DNA of 64,000 nt, taken from Anastatus disparis (lineage: Eukaryota > Arthropoda > Insecta > Hymenoptera > Eupelmidae). The position numbers and the translations under genes are program-made. The DNA lies in assembly GCA_017163975.1 (NCBI GenBank), contig JAFFSR010000243.1:558001-622000 (forward strand), given 5' to 3'. The notes beneath the pieces were generated by a model, which saw only the letters and a list, made by a program, of their open reading frames with translations, did no database searches and was not told the origin of the DNA. Below, piece after piece: positions 22,302 to 32,418 of this stretch. Every line of letters starts with the position of its first letter. Position 1 is the first letter of the stretch.

Positions 22302-24022
22302 CACTGAGAGAAAATTCATGCCAATAGAGCATTTAGTTAACGCATCCAAAGTTAGTAAGTAATATCCTATACTTTCATAACAGCGCCATCTACTCTTACG
22401 AGGTTTGTGCTATCCAAAAACTGTTTGTTTACATACTTTATTAACTCCCCACTCTAATATCCTTCGATAGCTAGCGCTGTATCCTCTCATGGGACGTAAA
22501 GGAAGTAAACGTGGCTTGTCCACTATTCTTTCTTTACTGCTAACTATGGCATTCTTCTATTATTCTAGTCGCCTCCTCTTTTGGGTGGCGACGCGAGCAA
22601 ACACGGCTGGTCTATATCCAAAATCATGTTGCGAATTTCGTTAACGTATTTTCGTAGCGTAAATCTTTTATTTTTCTTTTCTTTTTTTATGAAGGGAGAT
22701 ACGTTATAAATAAAACCTGTTAAACTTTTTAACTTTAAATAATTAATTTTTAACTTAAAATTCAATTATTTTAAACCGCTGGGGGGCAGATGAGCATGTA
22801 CGATTTTACGCCAGAGATATTTCGAAGTAGCGTTGGTCTAGTGCGTAACGTTCGCGCTTTTCCTTTTGAGTTCAACTCTTGGTTAGAACCACTTTTTTTA
22901 AACTTTTTTTTTATTATTTCAATAGTTTTTATTGCTTTTTTTATTTATATTTTTTTTATTTTCTATTTTTTTATTAATTTTAAAATCTTTTTTTTTCACA
23001 AGTTACTTAAAGTATGCTCGTTTTTTTTATTAATATTTTTAAATAAATTATTTCATATAGAAAATAATTTAAAATATTAATAAATAAATAATAGTGATGT
23101 TTACAATACTATAGTTCAATTTTGTCTTTATAAACATATTTCAATATACAATATATATTATAACATAAATAATAATACCTCAGTTTTATTTATTTATTGT
23201 AATTTATTGTAAATTTTATAAACTAAATTATAAATAAATTAAATCATACTATTATGAAATAAACATCACTATTATATATTTATCAATATTTGTAATTACT
23301 ACCTATAAAGAATAATTTATTTTTAAAAAATTTTCACTGAAAAAAACGAGTGTACTTGTGAAAAATTAAATTTTAAAATTATTAAAAAAATACAAAATTT
23401 AAAAAAAATAAATATAAAAAGGAATAAAACATATTAAAACAATAAAAAAAAAATTAAAAAAAAGTGACCCTAGCCGAGAGTAGAACACGCGTACTCCAAA
23501 TGGAAAGCGCGAAAGTTACGCACCAGACCAACGCTACTTCGAAACATCTCTGGTGTAAAATCGTACATGCTCATCTGCCCCCCAGCTGTTTAAAATAATT
23601 AAATTTTAAGTTAAAAATTAATTATTAATAGTTATAAAGTTTAACAGATTATATTTATAATGTCTCTTCCCTCATAAAAAAAGAAAAGAAAAGAAAAAAA
23701 AGATTCACGCAACGAAAATATGTTTACGAAATTTGCGACATGATTTTGGATATAGACCAGCCGTGTTTGCTCGCGTCGCTACCCAAAAGAGGAGGCAACT
23801 CAAGCAAACAAAGGATATGAGAGTGGGGAGCCATCGAAGTATACCACGCGAGTCATCAGTGAATGCCGTTCATGCTTTAGTTACTCTCCATACCATCTTT
23901 TTTAGTATAAGGTAATCCAATACTAATAGAGCTTCTCACACCTGTCATATTTGTATCAATGTTTTATATGCTCGTATAGATGGCAGTTCGCATGCTCCAT
24001 TAGCATGAATTTTCTCTCAGTG
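22302..24022. mobile_element. 1.7-kb foldback element containing tRNA-like text
   Basis: The ends are CACTGAGAGAAAATTCATGC and its mirror. The undisrupted host text is preserved at about 58170-58195 (ACTCAATGAACTCTATGA), which shows an AA duplication. Arms of about 560 bp pair through GGTGGCGACGCGAGCAAACA, GACCAGCCGTGTTTGCTCGC and TGAGCATGTACGATTTTACG. Next to the AT-rich loop each arm has GCGTTGGTCTAGTGCGTAAC then GAGTTCAACTC (left) or its less similar mirror (right), resembling RNA polymerase III A and B boxes. No ORF is supported. Confidence 0.8.
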
Positions 24023-24067
24023 AATGAACTCTATGAAAAAGCATTGTGCCAAAGCACTTAGCAGCGT

Positions 24068-24228
24068 TTTTGCTTTCTCATAGAGAAAGCATTGTATCGA
24101 TAAAAAAAAATTTTTTTATTGCTTTCTCATAGAGAAAGCATTGTATCGGTAAAAAAAATTTTTTTCATTAATTTGTACATATTTAGACTCAGGGAGTCGA
24201 AAATAGTGATTTCTAGAAAATGTCTGTA

Positions 24229-24268
<40 letters not shown>

Positions 24269-25788
24269 TGTGTATGATTTCAGTACGCCAATAAGATCTC
24301 GAGAACTACTCGATGGATTAACTTCAAATTTTGCATGCAATTTTTTTTTTGTCTAACTGGGGGGGGGGGGGAACTATTGAAAATTGATCTTCTTAGCTCA
24401 GTTTTTTTTTAGAGCCATTTTAAGAATTTTAAAAAAATTTTGATTTTTCATTTTTTTGATATTTTACGTAAACTATTAGAAGAATTTTCTTGAAAATTTG
24501 TATGAACATTATTTGCGACTGCCAAAAGAAGAAAAACTTTTACCAACTGATTTTCTTAGCGCACTTTTAATTTTAGAGCATTTTGAAAATTTTGAAAAAA
24601 AATTTTTTTTTTTATTTATTTTTTATTTTACGACAACCATTCAATAGATTTGCTTCTAAATTTGAATGCAAGTTATTCGTTATTGTCTGAGAAAAATTAG
24701 CTTTGGAAAACTCATTTCTTTAGCGCAGTTTTAATTTTAGAGCATTTAGAAAATTTTTTTTATATTACACAAAAACCATTCGTTAGATTTGCTCTAAAAT
24801 CATCATGCAAATTATTCGTTATTGCTTTAATAAAACAAGCTTTGAAAAACTTATTTTCTTAACGCAGTTTTGATTAAATAGAATTTAGAAAATTAAAAAA
24901 AAAAATTTTCTATTATTCTTGGGTTTTACGTAAACTACTCTAAGAATTTGTTCAAGAATTTGTATAGTAATTATTTGCTACTGTTAAAATAATAAAAACA
25001 TTTGAAAATTGATTTTCTTAGCATACTATTAATTTTAAAGCAATTTGAAAATTTTTAAAAAAGTTGTTATTTTTTATTATTCTTCTATTTTACGAAAACC
25101 ATTCGATTGATTTGCTCCAAAATTTTTATGCAATTCATTTGCTATTGTCTAAAGGAAATAAGTTTTGGAAAACTTATTTTCTTAGTGCAGTTTTAATTTA
25201 AGAAAATTTTGAAAATTTTGAAAAAATGTTTATTTTTAATATTTTTTTATATTACACTAAAACCATTCGATAGATTTGCTATAAAATAATTATGAAAATT
25301 ATTCGTTATTGTCTTAATGGAACAAGCTTTGGAAAACTTATTTTCTTAGCGCAGTTATAATTTTAGAGCATGCTCCAAAATTTGTATGCAAGTTATTTGC
25401 TACTGTCTAAAGAAAACAAGTTTTGGAAAACTTATTTTCTCAGTGCAGTTTTAATTTGAGAGAATTTTGAAAATTTTCATACAAATTTTTATTTTTTATT
25501 TATACTCTTTCTTAGCGTGGTTAGGAGTAGAAAGTTCGTTAGCATCGTTCTTTTAAGGTACAAATTCATAAATAAATATTAATGTTAGACAATTTTTTCA
25601 TATTAAAATCACATTGATATAAATATAAAAAAATTAATAAAACTCAAAGAGCTCTATTAGAAAGCATTCCGCCAAAGTACTTGGCAGCGTTTTTTGACTC
25701 CCCGAGTCTAAATATGTACAAATTAATGAAAAAATAGATAACAATTTTTTTTATCGATACAATGCTTTCTCTATGAGAAAGCAAAATA
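24068..25788 (+). mobile_element. Third copy of the minisatellite element
   Basis: It starts with GCTTTCTCATAGAGAAAGC (duplicated at 24070 and 24120), then TTAATTTGTACATATTT, a GT microsatellite (about 24235-24275), about five minisatellite units and the CTTGGCAGCG 3' block near 25690. It closes with an inverted copy of its own start (25690-25788, ending TCTCTATGAGAAAGC). Same orientation as the right half of the 6.6-kb palindrome. Confidence 0.75.
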
Positions 25789-25899
25789 AATAAAAATAAA
25801 TACTGAGATAGAGATAGAAGAATTTAAAGAACAGAAACAAAATATTTATGAAACAATTTTCTACAGGAACAAGTATTTAACAAACAAACATTCATTACA

Positions 25900-26436
25900 G
25901 AAAAGTATCATCGTGACAAACTTGTTATAGACAATTTAATCATTTGCATTTTAAACAAATGCAAATGGGCCTTAAAAACGTATCTGCTACATTTAAAAGG
26001 ATGATAAATTTAAAATTACAAGGGTCAATAGGCACTATATGTTTCGTATATTAAGATGACATTATAGTATACTCAAAAACCTTTGAAGAACATTTAAAGA
26101 ACTTACAGATATTATTTGATCGACTCAGAATTGCAGACTATTTATTTAGGATTTAATATTTAACTAGAATATTTAGGACATCTTATCACAGAGAAAGAAG
26201 TATATGTCAATTAAAATAAATTAGAATGTATAAGAAATTATAAACAACCTTCCAATCTAAAGGAAGTCAGACAATTTTTAGAATTATGTGAATATTATAG
26301 GAAATTTATTAAAATTTACGGTGAAATCACAGCACCTCTTAACAAATTAATAAGAAAAAATTTTACGTTTAACTTTGGTGATAAATGCAAAAAAGCCTTT
26401 AAAATATTAAAGGAGAAATTAACATCATCGCCTATA
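25900..26436 (+). pseudogene. Ty3/Gypsy reverse transcriptase remnant
   Basis: The reverse transcriptase palm appears as MGLKNVSATFKRMI, GTICFVY-stop-DDIIVYSKTFEEHL, then YLGHLITEKEV and RQFLELCEYYRKFIK--APLNKLI. In the catalytic box the codon after Tyr (26049-26051) is TAA at 26052-26054 instead of a Leu codon, so Y-stop-DD replaces YLDD by one base change. The connection to RNase H is interrupted by an inserted element at 26437. This is the downstream part of the Gypsy element whose gag lies at 15.7 kb. Confidence 0.8.
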
Positions 26437-27247
26437 CTGAAAAAAATTTGGGATATAGGTTATACTGAAATCGAGACCCTCAGAGTGTTTGTGACTCTGG
26501 GTAACGATCGTCACTTTTAAAGACACAGATTTTCACGTGCGCTTGAACATTATTCAGTCAGTGTTGACGGACAAGAGTGTCTTAAAGTAAAGAGTATACG
26601 TATTCTGATATGCTGGCTGTTACAATATGAATCAATTGAAGTATACGATGCTTTTTAATGAAATTATTATTAAATTATAGTTAACTAATTAATTAAAATT
26701 AATTAATTAATTAAAATTTTTTTGTTACAATATTTCATTATATTATTTTTAATAGTTACTAATATTTGATTTTAATACTCACATATACTGTGAATATTTC
26801 ATACACTCTAAATATGAGAATCAAGAAAATTTTGAATCAAAGATTCAATGAAGAGGGGCGATCACTATTTACATTAATATTACACTTGATAACCAGAAAT
26901 ATAAGAAAAACTTCTCTTCCATTACGATTCAGATCAGAAATTGCAATGAGATTGGTAATAAAATTCAATGACTATGCAATGTTTAAATATTTCAAATAAA
27001 TTTTCAATATTTTACTAATTATACTTGCAAATAATTCAACAAGTACAATATAAATTTTACGAACGTTGGAAAATGTTTGGTTGCTGTGCAAGACGAACGG
27101 TGCACAGAGAGCGTAAGTTAAACGTCATCTGTCTCACGGACACTGAGTATCTTTAGTCCGTTTAATCAGAGTCTATCGTTCAAAATGAACCTCGCCACTC
27201 TCAAAAATGCGTGGTTTGGATAACCAGTGTTCCCAATTTTTTTCAGT
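26437..27247. mobile_element. TIR element in Gypsy pol, TATA duplication
   Basis: The ends CTGAAAAAAATTTGGGA and CCAATTTTTTTCAGTG form short inverted repeats (the left end seems to have lost two bases). The Gypsy codons CCT ATA TTA AAA are restored if the element and one TATA are removed, so the duplication is TATA. About 810 bp. The interior is AT-rich with GC-richer ends and no transposase; a 77-aa ORF at 26766-26999 is not convincing. Confidence 0.75.
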
Positions 27248-27261
27248 GTATATTAAAACCC

Positions 27262-27826
27262 TAATTTGGAAGAGATGTTCATACTAACAACAGATGAAAG
27301 TAACGAAGGACGGTGCAATTCTCAGTCAAGGTGACTACAAGGAGGGAAAAGATTTACCATGCACCTATGCTTCAAGAACACTCAATCAAGCCGGAAAGAA
27401 TTATTCAACCACCGAAAAGGAATTATTAACAGCAGTATGGGCAATGCGCCATTTTAGACATTTTTCATATGGGAAACCTTTTATTTTAATCACAGATCAT
27501 TAGCAGATCTCATAAAATCAAAATCACCAGAAATTGCTAATAGAATTTTTAAACTTTTGTTAAAAATCACAGACTTCCAACCTATAGTGGAATATAAAAA
27601 GGGCAAATTGAATACTAATGCTCTATGCCAATGCTCTTAGCCAAGCATTTGTTGCAAGAAGAGAAAATCCACGAATAAAGTACATTAATGCTATAGAAGG
27701 TGATATAATACATAACAATGCTGATAATCAAGACATAAAACAAGTTTTAAAAGAAATACTGTCCAAGTACACAGAGGGACAAACATTGGAACTCAGAAGT
27801 TTTAACAAGAAGAAGTTCTTCGAATA
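27262..27826 (+). pseudogene. Ty3/Gypsy RNase H remnant
   Basis: After the inserted element the frame resumes with TTDESNEG, GAILSQGDYKEGKDLP, YASRTLNQAGKNYSTTEKEL and WAMRHFRHFSYGKPFILITDH, the RNase H domain plus tether that degrades the RNA template. Frameshifts occur near 27290, 27500 and 27625, after which KGKLNTNAL and ANALSQ show the end of the domain. Integrase is not found; the sequence ends at the foldback element that starts near 27853. Confidence 0.8.
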
Positions 27827-28360
27827 ATATTTATTCAATCAATAGTTACTTCTATTTGGTACGCAAAAATTAATTAATACGCAATATTTTTTATATGCAT
27901 AAAAATATTTTATTGAGGGAAAAAATTTTATTTTAATTATTTAACGTTATTTTCATTTTGACATTACAAGATATAAATTTAAAATAAAATTAATAATTTC
28001 TAGTATGAGATATTTTTAAGTTTAAAAAATATCTTATGTATATTGAGCAATATTTCATTGATATTTAAAAAGGTTATTTTCACTGACGGAATACATGATA
28101 TATTGATACAAAAAATATCTCACCGATCGCCAGAAACAATCTATTCGATACAATAAAATATTTTTTGTTACAAAGAAATTTTTTTTTTCATTGTAGCTAT
28201 TAGATCAAGTAACGGTTTTATCATTTACCATTTATTCTTATCATGGAGCGACAAAGACAGAATTAGGTTCAAGTAACAACCGCTACTTGAGTTAGGTCTA
28301 TGAATAGGATTCTAAGATCGTCTATGATAATGAAAATTTATATGGTTGGAATATATATTC

Positions 28361-28781
28361 CAAGGAGCCGGTCTGTGGCACAGTCGGTAAGAGCATTGGA
28401 TTCGTATTCTCGGGGGACCGTGGATCGAATCCCGCTCGCGGCTGTTTTTCAAGCAAGCACCTCTGTTACATGTGCTTTGTTCCTATGAACACACTTACGA
28501 GCTCCGTCGTTAAAGGACGAAAAGTAACTCAGTTGCTTAAGGCAGCTGGCTTGCGTCCTAGTGGATCGGGGTTGTGACTCCCTGGGAAAACTGGGAAAAA
28601 CAATTTTCGTAGTTTTCCGTGGGGAAGAGAACCCGAAGAACACAAAAACACAAAATAGAGAGTTCTTCGGAACAACACAAAAAATTAATAATAAAAAGTC
28701 CCCTCGGGGCAAAAAAAATTGATGATGGCCTATGATGAAAAATCAAAAGGCCAATTAAAGAGAAAGAAAGAAAGAAAGAAA
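28361..28781 (+). mobile_element. tRNA-derived SINE with two tRNA-like units
   Basis: Flanked by the 12-bp duplication GAATATATATTC (28349-28360, 28782-28793) and ending in a GAAA tail, so it is a retroposed SINE. The first unit has an A box in GTGGCACAGTCGGTAAGAG (28375-28393) and a B box GGATCGAATCC (28422-28432). A second tRNA-like unit follows: TAACTCAGTTGCTTAAGGC (28525-28543), with a B-like GGTTGTGACTCC (28570-28581). The body then runs through CTGGGAAAACTGGGAAAAAC and GTTTTCCGTGGGGAAGAG. RNA polymerase III transcription is expected for such elements. Confidence 0.85.
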
Positions 28782-29348
28782 GAATATATATTCAAAATAG
28801 ATTAAAAGTATTATTTTCATTGTTAAAATATATTAAAATAAATTGCTCGGTTTTCAATAAAATTTATTATAATTGAAAATAGACTAAAAAATAAAGAAGA
28901 AAAATTTTTTTTTCAATCAACTTATTATTTCTTAATGAAGAAAATGATATTTGTTATTTATTCTATTTTGAATATATATTCCAACTATATGAATTTTCAT
29001 TATCATAGACGATCTTGGACTCCTATTCATAGACCTAACTCAAGTAGCGGTTGTTACTAGAACCTAATTCTGTCTTTGTCGCTCCATGATAAGAATAAAT
29101 GGTAAATGATAAAACCGTTACTTGATCTAATAGCTACACTAGAAAAAAAATTTCTTCGTAACGAAAAATATTTTATTGCATCGAATGGATTGTTTCTGGC
29201 AATCGGTGAAATATTTTTTGTATCGATATCATTTATTCCGGCAATAAAAGTAATATTTTCAAATATCAATGAAATATTGCTCAACATACATAAGATATTT
29301 CTTAAACTTGAAAATATCTCATACTGGAAATTATTAATTTTATTTTAA

Positions 29349-29727
29349 GAGCAGGCCGGATTCACTGTCCTTGTCTAATTAAGATTTTTGTTATTTACTT
29401 AAGTATTAATCAGTGTATCTTCAAATTAAAGGCTAAGCGCAATAGATATTATTATAAACATCTGTGCACAAGAATAAAAAATTCTATCGCTTTGTTTTTG
29501 AGAAAAGTAAGGAACGCGAAAATATAAACATAAACTTTTACTTCGGCGTTCCTTACTTTTCTCAAAAACAAAGCGATAGGATTTTTTATTTTTGTGCATA
29601 GATGTTTATAATAATAATATCTATTGCGCTTAACCTTTAATTTGAAGATACACTGATTAATACTAGAGTAAATAACAAAAAACCCAATTGTTACTCGGTC
29701 GGTATCAGATTCTACTCCGGCTTGGTC
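29349..29727. mobile_element. TTAA-flanked foldback element (group B), 1 of 2
   Basis: TTAA at 29345-29348 and 29728-29731. It begins GAGCAGGCCGGATTCACTGT with the subterminal CTGTCCTTGTCTAATT, and ends TACTCCGGCTTGGTC. The centre pairs through CTATCGCTTTGTTTTTGAG and CTCAAAAACAAAGCGATAG. It splits the right arm of the 27.85-29.85 kb foldback, which proves later insertion. Sister copy at 35567-35950. Confidence 0.88.
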
Positions 29728-29854
29728 TTAAATTAATATTTCGTAATATTAAAATGAAGTCAAATAATTAAAATAAAAATTTTTCCTTCAATAAAATATT
29801 TTTATGCATCTAAAAAATATTTCGAATACATTAATTTCTTCGTACCAAATATTG

Positions 29855-30030
29855 ACCAGGGGGAATTTTTCATTGGTTTTTCCTGGTCTCCTAGTTCTAT
29901 TTCACAGAGGAAAATTCAGAAAAATTTTTCCAAAATTTTCCCGGGGACTAAACTCCGGTCTACCACAGTATGAGCCAAAAGCCTTAGCCCCTGCGCTATC
30001 ACCGATTCTACTTATAGGTACGAACTTATT
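29855..30030 (-). mobile_element. Second tRNA-like SINE fragment
   Basis: On the minus strand it reads TGATAGCGCAGGGGCTAAGG (A-box-like, near 30005), then CCGGAGTTTAGTCCCC (B-box-like, near 29950), GGGAAAATTTTGGAAAAA, and TTTTCCTCTGTGAAATAGAA. The last two blocks resemble the body of the SINE at 28361 just after its second tRNA-like unit. It is therefore likely a monomeric relative. No poly-A-type tail or duplication was found. Confidence 0.6.
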
Positions 30031-30099
30031 TTAAATAAATAAGAAGCGAAAGAGTGTAAATATATACGAATTTGAAGAACAAGCCGAAAAAAATAATCC

Positions 30100-30365
30100 C
30101 TACTGAAAATATTGTATGAACTCTCATGTCAGATCTCATATGAAATCGCCTATGGAATCTCATATATATTCGTTAAATTTCGAAAATAAAATCAATATAT
30201 GTGAGATCTTATGTCAGATCGCACATATACATATTTTATTTTAAAAATTTAACGAATATACATTCGATTTCATATGCGATCTCATAGGCGATTTCATGTG
30301 ACATCTCATATGCAATCTCGTGTGCGATCTCAAATGTTATCTCACATGGGATCTCTTATATATTT
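30100..30365. repeat. Array of GATCTCATATG-type short repeats
   Basis: About a dozen variants of CGATCTCATATG / CATATGAGATC occur in both orientations over 265 bp. One larger inverted pair spans about 30135-30300 (ATATTCGTTAAATTT against AAATTTAACGAATAT). It looks like a locally expanded palindromic repeat. Confidence 0.65.
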
Positions 30366-30404
30366 TATTAAATTTAAAAAATTTGAAAAAGATATTTATT
30401 ACTT

Positions 30405-30755
30405 TTTTTTTTTTTGGTCTAGTTCTATAAATTTTAACAAATTTTGAAATTAGCTATATTAGTAAAATCATTTTAGTTAAAATAAAAAATCCTTTGGAGC
30501 TGTTATTTTTTTATGAACTTAGATCGCAAATTAGACATCAAAGTTGACAAACCTAACCTCAAAATACTATAAATTGAAAACTTGTATATAACTTTTTAAG
30601 TATAAGATTTCGGTAGATTTCTTTAGTTGTCCGCACTCAAGTTGAATCCTAATACTTTTTTTCTTGAAGGGAAAAAACCCTATTAAATTCACTATTTACT
30701 CATAAACTTGGATCAGAAATATTATCAGAAGGGAAAGCTTCATCATGACCTTAAT
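30405..30755. repeat. Diverged interspersed repeat, copy 2
   Basis: Direct-orientation relative of 1-335, sharing CTTGTATATAACTTTTTA, GTTGTCCGCACTC, CATAAACTTGGA and GGGAAAGCTTCA in order. Non-coding. Confidence 0.55.
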
Positions 30756-31309
30756 GTGTTTAGTTACACCAATATTTTAAATACGTATTCAAACACTAGA
30801 ACATTATCATATTTGATAAATTTAGTGAAGCCATAAGACCCCAAGCATCTTGCCCGGGGTCAGTAGTTCTTATGACACTTTCCAATTAAGGATCAGCTTT
30901 CGACTAACTTTACGGATCGAAAATAGCTAAAAAAGATATTTAGTTTTTATTTATTTTTTTTTGGCTTGTTTTTTGAATATTAACAAATTTACATGCTTCT
31001 ATTTCTCATTTGTTAAAATGAATAGATATTTACAAGTGAAAGCAATTCTGATATACATTTTTATTGAAAACAAACGAAATTACTTCTTTCGCTACTTTCA
31101 ATTAGTAAAAAATGTCTGAAACCTCGTCTAAAACTGACCTTTAACATAAAGAATAGTATAATAATAAAATATGTGTATTGCCTTACTTTTAGCATTTGGA
31201 CTTACATTGCAAACAAATATAATTCTTATTATAAAAACTATGTAAATAGTCTGTATGGATATGATTATATATCATTGTTTGAAATTGTATTCGAGCACGA
31301 TTTGACCTT
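30756..31309. other. AT-rich DNA, nothing recognised
   Basis: No ORF of note. A phrase near 30835-30870 (AGACCCCAAGCATCTTGCCC) is GC-richer but matches nothing else in the window. Confidence 0.4.
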
Positions 31310-31313
31310 TTAA

Positions 31314-31445
31314 GGACGGGACTGGTCGATATTTTGACCACTCAAGTATCATAATATTTTTGAGTGATTTTGGGGATAATATTATGTTAAAACACTCAAA
31401 AATATTATGATACTTGAGTGGTCGAAATATCGACCAGTTCCGTCC
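31314..31445. mobile_element. 132-bp TTAA-flanked palindrome
   Basis: TTAA at 31310-31313 and 31446-31449. The ends GGACGGGACTGGTCGATATT and the mirror AATATCGACCAGTTCCGTCC differ by few bases. The inner arms pair through CTCAAGTATCATAATATTTT. It is the smallest member of the TTAA-flanked set and lacks the CTGTCC subterminal motif. Confidence 0.82.
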
Positions 31446-31449
31446 TTAA

Positions 31450-32029
31450 AAGGTTGAAAATTTTTTAGATTATGTTAGATTCACGACTGAATCGGGAAAA
31501 CAAGCAATAAGATTGCGATAATACTCTAAAATAATAGTAAAATCAATAATTCTTGAGTTATAAAAACTTATAATATTTAAATCTGTATGGCGCAATTGTA
31601 AACGATATGTAAAAATAATTTATCAGTATGATAAAAAAAAAGATATTAAGAACTAAGTCACTGTCGGTTTAATGAAGGTAGTTTGTCAGAATGTTCTAAG
31701 ACATGAATAAAGCTGCAACTGTTTTTACGGCGACATGCGAATTGTGTAACAATTGGTAAGACGTGTTATGCCGTAAATCTAAACCAGATGCAGCGTGCGT
31801 CATAGAACGATACTACCTATTGATTAGAAAAACTGTCATTAATTAGTGGACTGACCCCGAGCCTCGTATACATGATTTCGTCTGTGATATGAAATAAGTA
31901 ACTCAATTTGTGAAGACACAAATTCTGTACAGATCTTTGCATACGAACGGCATCGCTCCAGACCTCACTGAAAAGTGATGACCTTCTCGAGTGTTAAAGG
32001 CGATATGCTTAATTGTAATGACTAGTTCC
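31450..32029. other. Gene-free DNA between two TTAA elements
   Basis: The section from about 31660 to 32029 is less AT-rich and contains CTGACCCCGAGCCTCGTATA and similar text, but has no open frame, tRNA pattern or inverted repeat that I can support. Confidence 0.4.
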
Positions 32030-32033
32030 TTAA

Positions 32034-32414
32034 GAAGGGGCCGAACTATCTGTCTTTGTCTAATAGCGTTTTTCATCATTTATGTAAACACTATCCGGTA
32101 TAACAAGAAAAAAATAGCAGCCCCCGCTAGATATTAGTATAATTACTAAATTTTGTAATAACAACCAAATTTTTTACCGCATAGTTTTTGACTAATTAGA
32201 GACCTACTAGCAATCTAGAATATAACCTATCTTTTTTTGGTAGGTCTCTAATTATTCAAAAATTACGCAGTGAAAAAATTTGGTTGTTATTACAAAATTT
32301 ATTTATTATATTAATATCTAGCGGGGGCTGCTATTTTTTTCTTGTTATACCGGATAGTGTTTACATAAATGATGAAAAACGCTATTAGACAAAGACAGAT
32401 AGTTCGGCCCCTTC
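32034..32414. mobile_element. TTAA-flanked foldback element (group C)
   Basis: TTAA at 32030-32033 and 32415-32418. Nearly perfect arms begin GAAGGGGCCGAACTATCTGT and carry CTGTCTTTGTCTAATAGCG near the end, then AGCAGCCCCCGCTAGATATT. The tip lies near 32225. No coding capacity. Confidence 0.88.
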
Positions 32415-32418
32415 TTAA

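Larger units (their letters stand above)
17488..24068. repeat. Head-to-head pair of minisatellite elements (6.6-kb palindrome)
   Basis: Two copies of the same element lie head to head around GCTTTCTCATAGAGAAAGC at 20571-20590. Reading outward on each side the order is TTAATTTGTACATATTT, CCAGAAAATGTCTGTATG, a GT/CA microsatellite, a tandem array of units of about 210 bp, a 3' block, and the end AAAGCACTTAGCAGCG or its mirror CGCTGCCAAGTGCTTT (17488 and 24068). The left arm has been invaded by elements at 17991, 18910 and 19717, and the right arm by the element at 22302. A hairpin end, internal microsatellite and central minisatellite recall Helentron-derived DINE-1 elements, which is inference. 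Confidence 0.7.
27853..29853. mobile_element. Long foldback element hosting a SINE and a TTAA element
   Basis: The left arm (27853-28360 and on to about 28800) and right arm (28930-29348 and 29732-29853) are mirror copies, from ATTTGGTACG at the outer end to AATATATATTC near the centre. Shared blocks include GATCAAGTAACGGTTTTATC, GGAGCGACAAAGACAGAATT and ATCATAGACGATCTT. Each arm serves as the empty site for what invaded the other: a SINE in the left arm (28361-28781) and a TTAA element in the right arm (29349-29727). No protein is encoded. It interrupts the 3' end of the Gypsy pol region. Confidence 0.85.

Noticed and set aside
22830..22885. A genuine tRNA gene in the foldback arm
   Set aside because: A and B box-like strings are present, but the sequence does not fold into a full cloverleaf by eye and the mirror copy diverges.
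22790..23080. 96-codon Phe/Ile-rich ORF that looks like membrane segments
   Set aside because: It translates T-rich DNA in the arm and loop of a foldback element; the hydrophobicity is a base-composition effect.
26766..26999. 77-codon ORF inside the TATA-flanked element
   Set aside because: It could be a transposase scrap but has no recognisable residues and lies in AT-rich text.
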